Source: Anniella stebbinsi
Lineage: Eukaryota > Chordata > Lepidosauria > Squamata > Anniellidae
Direction: 5' to 3'
Assembly (NCBI GenBank): GCA_029215795.1
Contig: JARDYH010000002.1
Span: 202,175,810-202,239,809, forward strand
Length of the DNA stretch: 64,000 nt
In this document: one piece after another, positions 21,640-33,046 of the stretch
Layout: every line of letters starts with the position of its first letter
How positions within the stretch are numbered: the stretch's first letter is position 1
Position numbers and translations under genes: made by a program
Notes under the pieces: model-generated
Seen by the model: the letters and a program-made list of their open reading frames with translations, nothing else
What the model was told of the DNA's origin: nothing
Database searches by the model: none

Positions 21640-21860
21640 TTTTACGACGTTTTAATTTTTTTTATATTGTTGGGTTTTTATAAAGTTTCATTGTTTTATG
21701 ATCTGTTGTAAAGTGCTGTAGGTTTTTTAAAATGGGAAGCGGCATATAAATATTTTAAATAAGTAATATAATGATTCTATGTAGAACAGCTATTTATTAA
21801 TAATACTTATATACCATTTATTACAATAAAATCAAACAGTTTACATATAACAATATTACC
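21640..21860. mobile_element. Two LINE 3'-tail fragments
   Basis: A plus-strand tail at about 21640-21772 ends GGGAAGCGGCATATAAATAT with an AAATAAG tail. A minus-strand tail follows at about 21790-21860 with ATACCATTTATTACAATAAA and CAGTTTACA. Both resemble L2-type ends, without coding sequence. Confidence 0.45.
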
Positions 21861-22217
21861 AAAAAATGTTAATTTTTTTACAGACTTGTTACCTCAGGAA
21901 GAATCTAAACATGCTGAATTTACTTTTTTCTCATAAAAATGTTAGACCAACCATAATGAAAACATATGCAACAATTATACCTTTTAAAAATAAGCTATAC
22001 ACCTGTAGGGTTTATGTCTTAGAAATGAATGTGACTTTTCTTTATTAGAAAGCTTAAAAAATGCAACTGCTTAGAATAAACCTTTCCCAGCGACTAAAAA
22101 TTATGCCTTTGTTCCTAGGTTCACTTCATTCTGTTGATGGGGTGAAGAGATTTTGATTAGGAAGAATACACAGGGTATTTTACATATATGTGGTCACCAG
22201 TAGAGGAATATTGTTTT

Positions 22218-24864
22218 TTTTTAAATTTTATTTATTATTTCAACATATAATAAACATATAATGAACATAATACATAAACAATACCTTAACATCCCCCCGT
22301 GCTCCCCTACCCTTGAGACCTTCATTGTTCTAATATATTATACATTTTTCCAGAATTGCAACGATTCTTTTGAAGGTGTACATCCTCTCCCCTTTACTAA
22401 AACATGTTCTATAAATGGTCCCCATATACTTTCAAAAATCATTCTTCTTGGATAATCCCATCCTAACTTTAATTTTACATGTTAATCTATCATTAATTGC
22501 AATATCCCGCACCCCTTTATACCATTCTTCTATACTATAATTCCCTTGTATTTTCCAATTCTTAGCTATCATTAATGTAGCCGGTGTCAGGAGGTTGTTA
22601 ATCAATTCTCTTGTATTTTTATTCCCATATTCTTTATCATACATCGAAAGTAAAGCTAGATTTGGACTTGCTTCCACATTATTGCCCAGTATTTCACTTA
22701 TTTCTTTAAAAACTCTTTTCCAAAATTTTTGTACATACTCACATGTCCACCACATATGGAAATATGTCCCCACCTCCTTACAACCCCTCCAGCATAGCCT
22801 TGACATTTTCTTATCTATCTGATGTAATCTTATGGGAGTGAGATACCATCTCCAAATTATTGTATAATGATTCTCTTTTATCCTTATTGATAACAACTTT
22901 AATGTTCTTAGTTCCCATATCTTCCCCCAGTTATACTCAGTAATTTGTTTTAGTAAATTTTCTTCCCAGAATGTTTTCAAAATTTCTTGTTGCTCTCCCT
23001 CCTCTATCAATATATTATATATTTCACTTATTATACCTTTTTTACTTTTATTTCCCCCCTCCTTTTCTCTTGACTCAATTAACTTTTCAAATCTTGTTTC
23101 CTTATTTTTCTTGTTCCATTTCTGTGTCCATTGTTCCAATTGTATACACTTAAACCATATGCTGTTTTGTCCTCTTAAAGCTTCTTCTTTTTGCTTTTTA
23201 TTAACCATTCTCTTCAGCCAATCTTTCACTTTAATTATTTCCCCCCCCCCCCCCCTCAATAACCCTTCCAATTCTCTTCTTAAGTTACCTGGGAAGTTCT
23301 CCAATAAAACAACTGGGGTTAGAGGAGAAATTCCTGGTATTAATTTCTTTTTATAGTTTCCCCAAATTTCTATGATATTTTTTAGAATGGGGTTTTCCAT
23401 ATCCTTCAATTGATTCTTTTGTATTTTACTAAAAATATATATTTTGTAACTCTAACTCTATTTCTCCTGTCTGCGTCTCTAACCATTCTAAATCCTCTTT
23501 TCCTACTATACTATTTATAACATATCTTAATTGATTAGCTAAATAATACATCTTTATATTCGGGAGTCCCAACCCTCCTTTCCTTTGAGTCTTATACCAT
23601 TTTGTTTTATTAATTCTTGCTTTTCTATCTCCGTTGCAGTAGTTATTTATCATGCTTTGCCAACTTCTTATTTCTACTTCTGTTATTTTAATTGGTAACA
23701 TTCTAAACAAAAAAATTATCTTTTGTAATATTTTCATTTTAATAACCACTATTCTACCAAACTATGAATGCTTTAATTTCCTATAAGCCTCTAACTTCTT
23801 CATTATCTGTTTTTTTAAACTACTAAAATTAATTTCTTCTAACTTTTCTAAATCTTTCGTAATGTGAACTCCTAAATAGCACACTATATTTTTAATCTTA
23901 AAATCAAGTTTTGAACTACACTCCTCCCTTTCTTCTTTGTCATAATTAAATAACATCATTTCTGATTTCCCCCAATTTACCTGTAGTCCTGTATTCTCTC
24001 CAAATTTTCTCAAATGTTGTTTTATTTCTTCTATGCTTTCCCTCGGATTTTCTAATGTCAATAAAGTATCATCCGCAAACATATTAATTTTTATTTTATC
24101 TTCCCCTCCTATCCCCTTCAGTCTCTCATCATCCCTGATAACATTTGCCAGTATTTCTATAACCATTGCAAATAATATTGGGGAGAGAGGACACCCTTGT
24201 CTTGTTCCCCGGGCTAAGGTAATTTGTTGTGTTAATCCTTCATTTACCATCACCACCGCTTATTATTTGCATAAAGCTGATTAATCACTCCTATAAACCT
24301 TTCTCCAAAGCCAAATATCTTTATAATTGTTTTTAAAGCTGTCCATTCCACACAATCAAAGGCTTTAAAAATATCTAAAGCTATCAACCCTGCTTTTAAG
24401 TTCCTTCTTTTAATAACGTTTATTATGTTCAGTACTCTCCCTATTAAATTAGGCATTTGCCTCTCTGGAATAAAACCACATTGATCCTTTTTTATATACT
24501 TATTTATAAAGGTATTCAATCTTGTTGCCATAATTGCTGTAAATATTTTAGAATCTTGATTAATTAAAGAATTAGGTCTATATGAAGCTGGGTCCGTTAA
24601 ATCCTTATCTGGTTTCGGGATTAATATTATCAATGAATGTTCCCACGATGGCGGGGTCTTCTCTCCCTTTATTATATTATTATACAATTTTTTCATTTTT
24701 GGTACTAAATGCTCTTTAAATATCTTATAATATTCCGGCCCCAACCCATCTACTCCTGGAGATTTCCCTCCTTTCAATTTATCAATAATTCCCTCTATTT
24801 CTTTTTCCGTCACTAATGCTTCCATATAATCCCTATCCTTACCTTGTAATCTTATCTTCCAATT
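22218..24864 (-). mobile_element. L1-clade LINE, 5'-truncated, 18-bp TSD
   Basis: The exact 18-base duplication GTAGAGGAATATTGTTTT flanks it (22200-22217 and 24865-24882). The element is on the minus strand: a T-run at 22214-22222 is its poly(A) tail. From right to left it encodes the RT N-terminus (GGKSPGVDGL), RT motifs (ALDIFKAFD, ARGTRQGCPLSP, MFADD), thumb/connection, and a C-terminal domain with CWRGCKEVGTYFHMWWTCEY. The endonuclease and ORF1 are absent through 5' truncation close to the RT start. The perfect TSD suggests a fairly recent insertion, yet the coding frame is broken. Confidence 0.9.
22432..24863 (-). pseudogene. L1 ORF2 remnant, broken
   Basis: Four minus-strand segments cover the RT to the C-terminus: 24863-24250, 24256-23762, 23749-23429 and 23409-22432. 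A frameshift separates the first two near 24250. An in-frame TAG (23759-23761), just before 'FGRIVVIKM', separates the second and third. A frameshift near 23420 separates the third and fourth. The catalytic MFADD is intact, and the C-terminal Cys/His-rich motif (CRLWRGC-like, then H-x-WW-x-C) is preserved. With one stop and two shifts no full-length protein can be made, and the endonuclease is absent in any case. Confidence 0.88.
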
Positions 24865-24882
24865 GTAGAGGAATATTGTTTT

Positions 24883-25517
24883 GGCATAGGGCTGTGTTCC
24901 CCTGCCTGGTTTCCTCCATCAAGTATCTTTTGATATGGTCAGCTTGTTGGAACTGGGTCATGTATCCTTCCTTTAATTAACAGCTGGATCCTTCCAGTCA
25001 AACCAGGAACTGGGGTGTGCTTGCTGTATACATGATTTCTACTTGATTGGCGAGTCACAGGGGGGTGAGTGTGACTGTTGCCCTTCTCCTTTAGCTAGCC
25101 CTGATAAAAGGATGTGGTGTTCTTGCTCTTTTGAGACCAAGGGTCTACTCATAGTGGAATGCGTTGTTGCTCTGGACCCTGATAAGGGAGTGGAGATGCG
25201 TGAGGTATTCCCCAGTAACTGGTATGTGGGAGCAGGTTTGGAGTCTTTATAGGTTAGATAGCTTAAAGGTTTAGGTTGGTTTTCTGTATCCTCTGGTCTC
25301 CTTTAGTGTCTGTTAAAGCTCTTTTGATAATACATGTAATTTTTCTTCTAATTTGGATGGGAAGTGTGTGATTGAGGTTTCTGACCAAGACCTTAGGAAG
25401 AGTGTTTTCTCTTTCCACATGGCCTGACCACTTGCAAACACTATCAAGGCTTTTGATCTGGACTCTGGGTGGGGAATTGCCGCATAAGGTGGCTTGAGTA
25501 AGCTCTAGCGCTGTCAC
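24883..25517. other. Anonymous DNA between insertions
   Basis: No gene or repeat family recognised. It is the pre-insertion flank of the L1 element on one side and of an A element on the other. Confidence 0.45.
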
Positions 25518-25817
25518 TAGGCTGACCATATGAAAAGGAGGACAGGGCACATGTAACTTTAACAGTTGTAGAGAAAAGGGAATTTCAGCCAGTGTCATTT
25601 GTATACAATTAGTTCCTGATGAAATTCCCTCTTCATCACAACAGTTAAGGTTGCAGACACTATACTAGTGTGACCACATACAGAAGAAGGCAGGGCCCCT
25701 GCAACTTTAACTGTTGTGATGAAGAGGGAATTTCATCAGGAACTAATTGCATACAAATGACACTGGCTGAAATTCCCTTTACATGAGCCCTGTCGTCCTT
25801 TTCATATGGTCAGCCTA
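25518..25817. mobile_element. A-family palindromic hAT-like element, copy 2 (TSD GCTGTCAC)
   Basis: Starts TAGGCTGACCATATGAAAAG and ends CTTTTCATATGGTCAGCCTA. The exact 8-bp duplication GCTGTCAC is at 25510-25517 and 25818-25825. The two arms are complementary over nearly their whole length. The right arm has lost about 20 bases (the AACTGTTAAAG word before ACATGAGCC), so the palindrome is asymmetric there. Confidence 0.88.
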
Positions 25818-25825
25818 GCTGTCAC

Positions 25826-26767
25826 AATTGTGCTCATAATTATTTAATGTCGTTTTAGATAATAAAAATGCTAGGTTTGGGCAATGCAGATGCCTTTTAT
25901 GGATGTGGAATAGAAGGAAGGGACATAGCAATTTTGTTGGCTCGCATTTCACAGAGCAATGCAGGGGAGGTATAATATGCATTCAGCTTGGTAAGTCACA
26001 AGTTTTGCAGGCCTGTACTTCAGAATGCTGCAACATTCTAGGATTGGATCCAGGTTTACACTGAATCAACTGCGCTGGTGGAAGTGGACTTCCCAGCTCC
26101 CTGCTTCCCATGGCAGTCCCTCCATCCCCTTGAAAATACTACCCAGAGAAACAGGAGACCCTGCTGAATGGGGTGAGCTGTGTTATGTGGAAGGGGGTGT
26201 GCCCAAAAACCAGGCAAAGGGACCTTCTATGAGCAAAGCCTGTCTTCTTGAGGAAGCAGATCCTGGATTTAAACCCTAGTGTCTTCAAAGAATGAAGGAT
26301 TTTCAGAGTAATTAAAAACCTAAGCCAGGACACAAGGAAAATAGAGTTAAAAAGGAACTTGTGCAGTGATTAGGCTAAAATGTGTGCTACTAATGTGAAT
26401 GTACAGTGTTGTGCAGACTTGCTCCAATATTAAGTTTTCCTGCGGTAATGGAGTTCATATTATCCCATAATAACTGGAAAAGATTATATGTTATAGTTTG
26501 CTGGTAGATATTCAATATGCTCATTAACCTTTGAACATATTTGCACTTAGTCTAACAGTTTATTTTGTACTTTATTTGGTACTTTATTTCCCTAGTGCAC
26601 TGGGGAGATAAAGAAGGGGTAAATAATATGAAAATAATATAATATTTACTCCAAACTAATTTTGTGCACTTGAGAAGTAAGGAGATTTTGGATTGTTAGG
26701 GAAAGAAATTAGCCCAGGGATCAGGCTATGAGAGCCAAACTGCATGCTGTACTTATGATTTTTCTTA
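25826..26767. other. Anonymous DNA
   Basis: No supported gene. An open frame at 26025-26279 has no recognised domain or splice context. Confidence 0.45.
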
Positions 26768-26775
26768 CTCTAGTG

Positions 26776-27119
26776 CTGGGTTGGGCAAACATGTGGTCCC
26801 TGCAACCTCCCCAGTGCAGCCCCTGCCACCCCTGAAATTGTGGTAACCCCCCTGGAACCCCCCCTCAAAAATTTGTTTTTAAAAATCCAAACAAAATGGC
26901 AGCCAGAGCTCCTACAGAGCACCCAAGGATTGTTTGAAAGCTAATTTTGACCCTTTTGGCACTCTGTAGTTCTGGATGCCATTTTTTCATAGGTTTTTAA
27001 TTTTTATTTTCCTGCTGCCATGTTTTGGCACCGCCTCTGTGTGCTTGTGACCTGTGGGGAGGTAAGTCCAGGGGATAATAATGCTTCCCCCACAGACCTT
27101 CCAAAATTCCCCACCCTTG
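26776..27119. mobile_element. hAT-type MITE (TSD CTCTAGTG)
   Basis: Left end CTGGGTTGGGCAAAC, right end TCCCCACCCTTG; compared in the same direction these are CTGGGTTGGGCAAA and CAAGGGTGGGGAA, variants of the hAT terminus CAGGGGTGGGCAAA. The exact 8-bp duplication CTCTAGTG is at 26768-26775 and 27120-27127. The interior encodes no transposase. Confidence 0.8.
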
Positions 27120-27293
27120 CTCTAGTGTAAATTCCAATTCAGATCGGGACTTCAGCACTCTGGGAGGGGAGGGTTAATCCTCCCATCTCACCATTCCCCC
27201 CCCCTCAAATCTCCCCCCCCCCCCATTCCAGGAGTGAGAGTTAAAAAGAGAAAAGCCTCTTTTGGTGCCGATGGAATATTGTGATGGAGGAAA

Positions 27294-27320
27294 TAGTGTG
27301 TGTGTGTGTGTGAGAGAGAG
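27294..27320. repeat. (GT)n/(GA)n microsatellite
   Basis: A GT run is followed directly by GAGAGAGAG, in otherwise non-repetitive sequence. Confidence 0.9.
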
Positions 27321-27540
27321 AAATATTCAATCCTCTCCTGGAGCATGGTGGATGGTGGTCCTGATCTGAATTAGGGTTGCACATGCTTGCACTAGCCCAA
27401 GGAGAAAAGACAAACCTTAGGTACATGATTGGCATAACATGTAGTTTGGCCCCGAGTCTGTGCATGTAGACTCCGTGGAGATAACCAAGGACATATCAGC
27501 CCAGTTCTAGTCCTGCCCCTGTGATAAATGTGAGAGCATC

Positions 27541-27900
27541 TCTTTGACCTCCATCACACCTAATCCCCCCACCTGGTTTGCCTTGCGTTTTTTTTAACTC
27601 TGTGGGAAAAGTGTGTCAAGCTTATCCCTTTCACCTGAATAGCTGCTCGTTGGCTCCTAAGGTCCTTCCCTCTGTTGTTCTTTCACTCCACTCCACTCCA
27701 CTCCACTCCACTCCTCCCCTTCTCTTTCTCCTTCCAGTCAGGTCCTGGCAGATGAAGTACTTCAACCAGACTGCCTTTCCCCCTGGGCAAAAATGGAACA
27801 AACATTTAGTCTGGTTCTTTGGGGGCATTGAGGGAGTACAATCCTGTCTCTGCAGAGATTCAGGCATTGTATGATTTTAAAAAAACGCTTTGGAGCCTGG
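27541..27900 (+). repeat. E-family dispersed repeat, copy 1
   Basis: About 340 bases align collinearly with 57003-57365: 'gacctccat.acacctattcccc', 'ccctttcacctgaa', 'tccagtcaggtcct', 'acttcaaccaga', 'gggggcat.gagggagtacaatcctg' and 'cgctttggagcctgggatgcaa'. Both copies are in the same orientation. The family is not identified; the end may be a LINE 3' coding remnant. An ACTCC tandem array (about 27684-27715) lies inside copy 1 and is only partly present in copy 2. Confidence 0.55.
27684..27715. repeat. (ACTCC)n microsatellite
   Basis: About six tandem pentamers. The corresponding position of E copy 2 has about two, so the array expanded locally. Confidence 0.9.
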
Positions 27901-28399
27901 GATGCAAGGCTTGGGTTTTATATTGAGGCTTGGAGCCGGCTGCTGGGAGAGATTGCTTTTCTCTGCCAGGACCTGATGCAATCCATTCAAGCCCCCGTTT
28001 CTTTAAAACTACAGGGAGGCTTACCATGCATTTAATGCATTTAGGGAAAATAATCCAGACTTTTAGCGTTCCAGGAAAGGCTGGGGAAGAGATGGGGTAT
28101 CAGCAGGACAGGCACGGCGTCATGTGAGTACCATGCTGCAAATCCACACACCAGGCGTGGCGAGAGTGTAGTAAATCGCTGGTGTGATTGATGCCTTTAA
28201 GAAGCTCACTTCCTGTTCCTACTGAGCAGGTCCAACACCAGGTTTGAGGGGGACCTGAGCAAGATGTCCTCTTACTGCTTCTCCTGTGCCCCCCCCCCCA
28301 AAGCTTACCAGGGTGTAGAGGAGATGGGCTGCAGCAGCATTGGCACAAAGAAGAGGAGACAGGCAACAGTAATGTAACGTGGGGTGGCCAGGTCTCTTC
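27901..28399. other. Anonymous DNA
   Basis: No gene recognised. A short C-run lies at about 28291-28300. Confidence 0.45.
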
Positions 28400-28754
28400 G
28401 TGTACCTCCACAAGAGAGGTTTAATGCTCTTTGAAGGCTCATTATAAATTTTACCTCCACACCAGCGGAGCGCAAAACGGGCGTAGAGGCGCGTTATCTC
28501 CCGGATTATGCGCATTATCGAATGCGCGTTAAATAGCGAGTTTTATTTTGCTCCGGCCGTTAAAGCGCATTTTCCCCGTGTGAACAAGCGATTATGCGCA
28601 TTAACTTCTTGTAAAGCGCTTTTTGGACATCAATTAATGCGCTTCGCCGCCTCTCGCCGCCTCCCGTGCAGAGGGATTAGGAGTAAATGCGCGTCTGCGA
28701 TAATGCGCATAATCGCCGAACCGGGCACAAAAGCGCATCCTTGTAGAGGGGGCC
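28400..28754 (+). mobile_element. B-family CpG-rich element, copy 3 (355 bp)
   Basis: The body is nearly identical to copy 2, with about ten differences by eye and the same 355-base length. The first four bases are altered (GTGT instead of GGCT) and the flanks TTC and CAA do not match, so the target duplication is absent or mutated, possibly by recombination or micro-deletion at the left edge. Confidence 0.75.
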
Positions 28755-28839
28755 CAAATTTACAGAGGACATTGCTCTGTTTGAAGGGCTGCCAGAGGTT
28801 TATTCTCTGATTTGAAGTCACCTATTTGAAAAGTTGTCT

Positions 28840-29031
28840 AGTTCAAACTAGCACATGTTTGGCATGCAGATTGTCTCAGGTTCAGTCTTTGATATTTCCA
28901 GTTAAAGGAATTGGAGAAATACCTCTGCTTGGGTCCCTAGAGAGTCACTGCCAGTTAGAGCTTACAATTCTGGGCTACAAGGACCAGTCGTCTGACTTGG
29001 TGTAAGGTAGGTTTCTTTGTTCCTATAGGAT
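28840..29031 (+). mobile_element. tRNA-derived SINE, degraded copy
   Basis: AGCACATGTTTGGCATGCAG, TCTCAGGTTCAGTCTTTG (B-box region), 'tcactgccagt', 'gtctgacttggtgtaagg' and 'ttctttgttcctatagg' follow the order of the SINE at 62926 and its continuation at 63477. It is more diverged and lacks a recognisable A box. Confidence 0.65.
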
Positions 29032-30142
29032 GTCTACCTGATTTCTGACTCTGAGAACTAGTCTATCTTCTATGAATTAACGGATGCCAAAAAATTGCTC
29101 ATATGTGACAATCTAAAAATATGTAAACAAAGCCGTTTTGAAAGTGAGTCATCGCAAAAAAAATAAGTTTTCTGATTCTGAAACCATTCAGAAGATCTTA
29201 CACAACCTTTAGTTGTGACTGTGCTACACTTTGCTGAATAATGAGATCACTCATGCAGAAATTTTCAATAACAATAGTGACTTTTTCTGCTGTACTATGA
29301 ATGCATTTTAATCATAACACTGTACATTGATCTTTGAAAGCAACTGCATCATGTATTTACTGAATGATAGCAAAGAATAAGAACAAAAGATTCAAAAGGT
29401 GCATAGTGATAGAAAAGAGAAATTCCAGAAGCCATGTAATATACAAGCACATAAACGTACTTTATGGAATAATAATGTGATAATCTGGAATAATTCTGTT
29501 AAACCTGTAAAGAAATGCATACACAAACAAAAAGATTAGGTTAAAATGCTTGTCAATTGTAGGACATGTTTTCCCCCTCTAAAGACATGATTGATGTCAT
29601 GTTTGTATTTCCCCCCATGGATTTGAACTCAGCAGAGGATGGGAAAAAACAACATGTAAAATGTTTTCATCATAGTGACCTTCACTACTGACTTTGTCCA
29701 GGTTGATCTGCACTCAATTAAGTGTTACAAGGAGGCAACCAAATATTCAGTGTAGAAAATGAAATGGTTAGGTATGTTTTCAATGGTTTCAGTCGCTTTT
29801 GCAGGGTATCAAAAGTGGAAATGATCATATTTTGACATGCTTCTTGAACTAAAAAAAGTCATTTAAAAAACAACATTTATATCTTGCTGTTGCCAACACA
29901 ACCTTCACTGCCATTATGGGATGGGGAGAGAATTATACTTATAAGTAAACAATGAATGTAACTCCTCATTTTTGCCAATGTCTCCCTAGCTAATAGTTGA
30001 TGGCAACTGTCCAGCAATTATTTCGTTTACTCCCTGGAACTGACCTTCTTTTTTATAGGTAATCTACTCCTTTTAGGGTTACTATTTTAATTGTGTAATT
30101 AAATTGTGTAGATGTAAAGTGTACATTTTCCTCAGTGCTTAA
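29032..30142. other. Anonymous AT-rich DNA
   Basis: No gene, transposon end or LINE coding recognised in 1.1 kb. Confidence 0.5.
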
Positions 30143-30262
30143 AAGTGCAATCCTATGCGTGTCTAGATAGAAAAACATCTTGCAACTCCCAGCATTCCCT
30201 AGGCAGCCATGCTGGGTGTTGTAGGAGATTTTTCAGTCTAAACATGCATAGGCTTGTGCCCT
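30143..30262. repeat. Foldback repeat with CAATCCTATGC ends
   Basis: The left half GCAATCCTATGCGTGTCTAG, then 'caactcccagcattcc', is mirrored by the right half 'atgctgggtgttgtagg', 'tcagtctaaacatgcatagg'. The whole unit folds into a hairpin of about 55 bases per arm. One-armed relatives lie at about 6610-6725, 39850-39890 and 61408-61490. Likely a very small DNA transposon. Confidence 0.65.
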
Positions 30263-30715
30263 AAGAGTTTAATCCAGGAATGTCCATCTTTCCTATCGCT
30301 CTGGTTGGTAGTTTGAGAGCTCTGGGAAAAGAACACTCAAGCTACTACTGATTGGCAGATTTTCCCCACCAATGGGTAGCAGAGTGTGTGACTGAGAAAC
30401 AAGAAGGGAGGAGAAGCCTGCCTTCTGTTTGTCCTGAGGAAAAGAGTGTTAGTAGAGTTTTGTTGTGGCCCTTGCTTATCGCTGTAGCCTCTTTACTGTT
30501 CTGAATCACAGCTGGCTTCTGCTGCTGGCCCGGCAGCATCTTTGGTGATCAAGATGTTTGCCAAGTTGTCCCCTGGTGAAGACTCCTGAGTAAGGATTTG
30601 TGTCCTGAGGAGTCTGACTTCTGAAGTACCCCCTGGGCTTGAATCAGCCAGCCAGCCAGCTTCCCCATTGAAGGGAACTGTGAGTCTAGATAGAATTCAG
30701 TATACCAAATTAGAC
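30263..30715. other. Anonymous DNA
   Basis: No supported gene. A short tandem CCAGCCAGCCAG lies at about 30648. Confidence 0.45.
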
Positions 30716-32810
30716 AGTTAATTTATGGTTCTCAAAAAGACTGTGCAGGTCTGTGAATCCTCTCATATTTCCCCAATCTTTTTCTCTGTGACATCTGAAT
30801 CAGAAGTGGCCATGCATGTTCTGAAGTGGTACCTGGATACAGTTATAGCATGGATGATGGCCAATAAACTAAAGTTAAATCCCAATAAGACAGAGATCTA
30901 TGGGTTGGCAGTTCCCAGGTCTGGGAATTGGGGTGTTTGCCTGTTCTGTATGGGGTTGCATTCCCTCTGAAGGAGCAGGTCTGTAGTTTGGGGGCACTCC
31001 TGAATCCATCTTTGTCATTGGATAGGGATAGCCCATGGTGATCCATGCACTGGTAACCTCATGATTAGACTACTGCAATGCGCTCTGTGTGGGACTACCT
31101 TTGTAGGTGGTTCAGAAGCTGTAGCTAGTGTGGAATGCAGGAGCTAGGGTACTCACTGGGACACCTAGCTATGCTCACATAACACCTGTGTTAAAAGATC
31201 TGCACTGGCTGCCCATTACCTACCGAGCCATGTACAAGGGTATGTTATCTCTACCTATAAAGTGGAAAGTATGTGTGTGCGATGTATGTGTGGAAATGTT
31301 TACCCACTTCCAGATGAGTTAGAAACTTGAAATTTGACATGCTGATAGGTCTGACAGTACAGTACAATATACCAGAAAAATCTAAAAACACAAAATTGTG
31401 GGTTTTAAGTATTTTTAAAGAATTTAATAAAAAACCTAGGCTTATGCCTTAGTTTAATAAAAAACTCCCAGCATGCTTTGTGTGGAACTCCCAGCATGCC
31501 GTGTATGGGAGTCCACACAAACCGGCCTTTGGCTGCTGTTGTGAGTGCACGGACGGGTGGCTGTTGCATGCCTTTCACAACCCAGACTCCTAAGGTCGGT
31601 TTTGAGTAGTCAACCCAATTCCACATAAAAGGAAACAACCCACATAAATGGACTGTGTCCATTTGCGGTGCCTCCTCCCACCCGGCAGGCATGCTTTTAA
31701 AATCATAACTAGATACAACAGCGTGTATTTGAGAGGCTGAACTCTGAACATGCTCAAAGGCATCCCGTCCTGATATTACAGTTTTCTGAGAATCTGGGGG
31801 ACGTGCATGTACAGGCATCACCCTTAAGAGGGAGGGAGGGGAAGCACTCTGTGCATGTCCAGAAACAGGTCCAATGAAGGGGCAAGTTCCTGGCCTGGCC
31901 CTGGCCCTTCAGTACAGTCTCCTGATGGAGCACCTGGTGTATAAGAAGTGCAGGCCGAGACAGTCCCAGCAGGACTTGGCTGGAGCTGGGCATATCCACT
32001 GACAGCTGCTTACCTCCCCTCATCAGTGATGCTATTCCTCAATGCTCTGTTGATGAGCAGCATCGGCAACGAGAGGAGGGAAGTGCCTCTCAGAGGACTC
32101 GGGCATCTGTGGGCTGTGAAAGGCATGCTGGAAGGTGTAGCACTGGCATGTAGCGTGGCTAATTTTAAATAAAGCATGGGTTAGTAAGCCAGGTCGCTAT
32201 CTCTCAATCCTAACTCTCTGTCTTTGTTCTCCTTCTACATGACTTTCTCCAACTGCCACTAACCCCACTCACCATTCCATTCTAGCCTCAGTTATCAGTC
32301 ATTCCTCCATTCACACTTCTGTTTCTGTGGGATAGTCAGGCTTTTACATAAAAATCATGAGCTTTATTCAGTAATTCCTGCATCTGCACTTATGACAAAA
32401 CAAAAAAACAAACCCCACCCCCGCAGCATAAAAAATCTCATCAAGTTAAAAGGACTTGGGGGGGAAATATTCACTTGGCACTGGAAAACCATTAATGCAG
32501 TCACTAGGCCAGCCTGCCTGGGAAAATGACATCCATAAACAGGGTGCCACAACTAAGAAGGCCCTCTCTCCAGTTGTCTCCTACTGCACCTCAGATGGTG
32601 TTCAAAGACTAACACATTATTCAGGGATTTAGGCTTATGCCTACAACTCCCAGCATACCTGGGCAGGAGGGAAGACTTATCAGGCTTTGGCAGCCATCAT
32701 CTGGCAGTGGCTCGCCCTCCTGGACCTGAAGGGAGAGCGCCTGGGGCCAGCAGCCTCAGTCACTAGGCACCGTCTAGAGCAGGAGGGGAAGGGGCTGCAG
32801 TTCTGGGCCC

Positions 32811-33017
32811 GTTGCCAACGGCAACCAAGCTAACTTCAGTCAGGCCAGCTCCCTCATGGTCTACCTATGGGCACCGATTGAACAGTGCAGTGTGGACTGG
32901 CTCAGCCAGACTTCACTTCCCGTGAATCTCAGCGGAAGGACTCCCATTGGGCAAGTGAAAGGCATGCCGGGAGTTGTAGTTTTTGCTTTCTGTGTGGATA
33001 AGGAAAATCATGGCGGC
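32811..33017 (+). promoter_or_regulatory. Promoter-like cassette inside the Helitron
   Basis: Within about 200 bases, in order: a perfect palindromic RFX X-box GTTGCCAACGGCAAC (32811-32825), an ETS-type core CGGAAG (about 32933), an inverted CCAAT box ATTGG (32946-32950), a ZNF143/THAP11-type site on the minus strand, ACTACAACTCCCGGCATGC (32962-32980), and a YY1-type AAAATCATGGCGGC (33004-33017) overlapping an ATG. Such clustering is typical of vertebrate housekeeping promoters. Motif identities come from established consensus sequences; function and capture from a host gene are inference. Confidence 0.6.
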
Positions 33018-33046
33018 TTTAAGGCAGCCCTGGCCATGTGTCGGGG
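33010..33046 (+). CDS. Candidate captured first exon (partial, host gene unknown)
   Basis: ATG at 33010 overlaps the YY1-type motif (ATGGCGGC), as in many housekeeping genes. The frame reads MAALRQPWPCVG plus one base, then G|GTAAGA, a strong splice donor at 33046/33047. The exon would end in phase 1. The sequence is too short to identify the source gene. Because it is embedded in a mobile element it is probably a captured relic rather than an active gene at this locus, though it could start transcripts here. Confidence 0.4.

Noticed and set aside
28400..28754. A 3-bp target duplication for B copy 3
   Set aside because: The flanks TTC and CAA do not match, and the left end is mutated, so none is claimed.
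31405..31821. A 138-codon minus-strand frame as a gene
   Set aside because: It lies inside the Helitron-like element, crosses repeated CCCAGCATGC words and has no domain.
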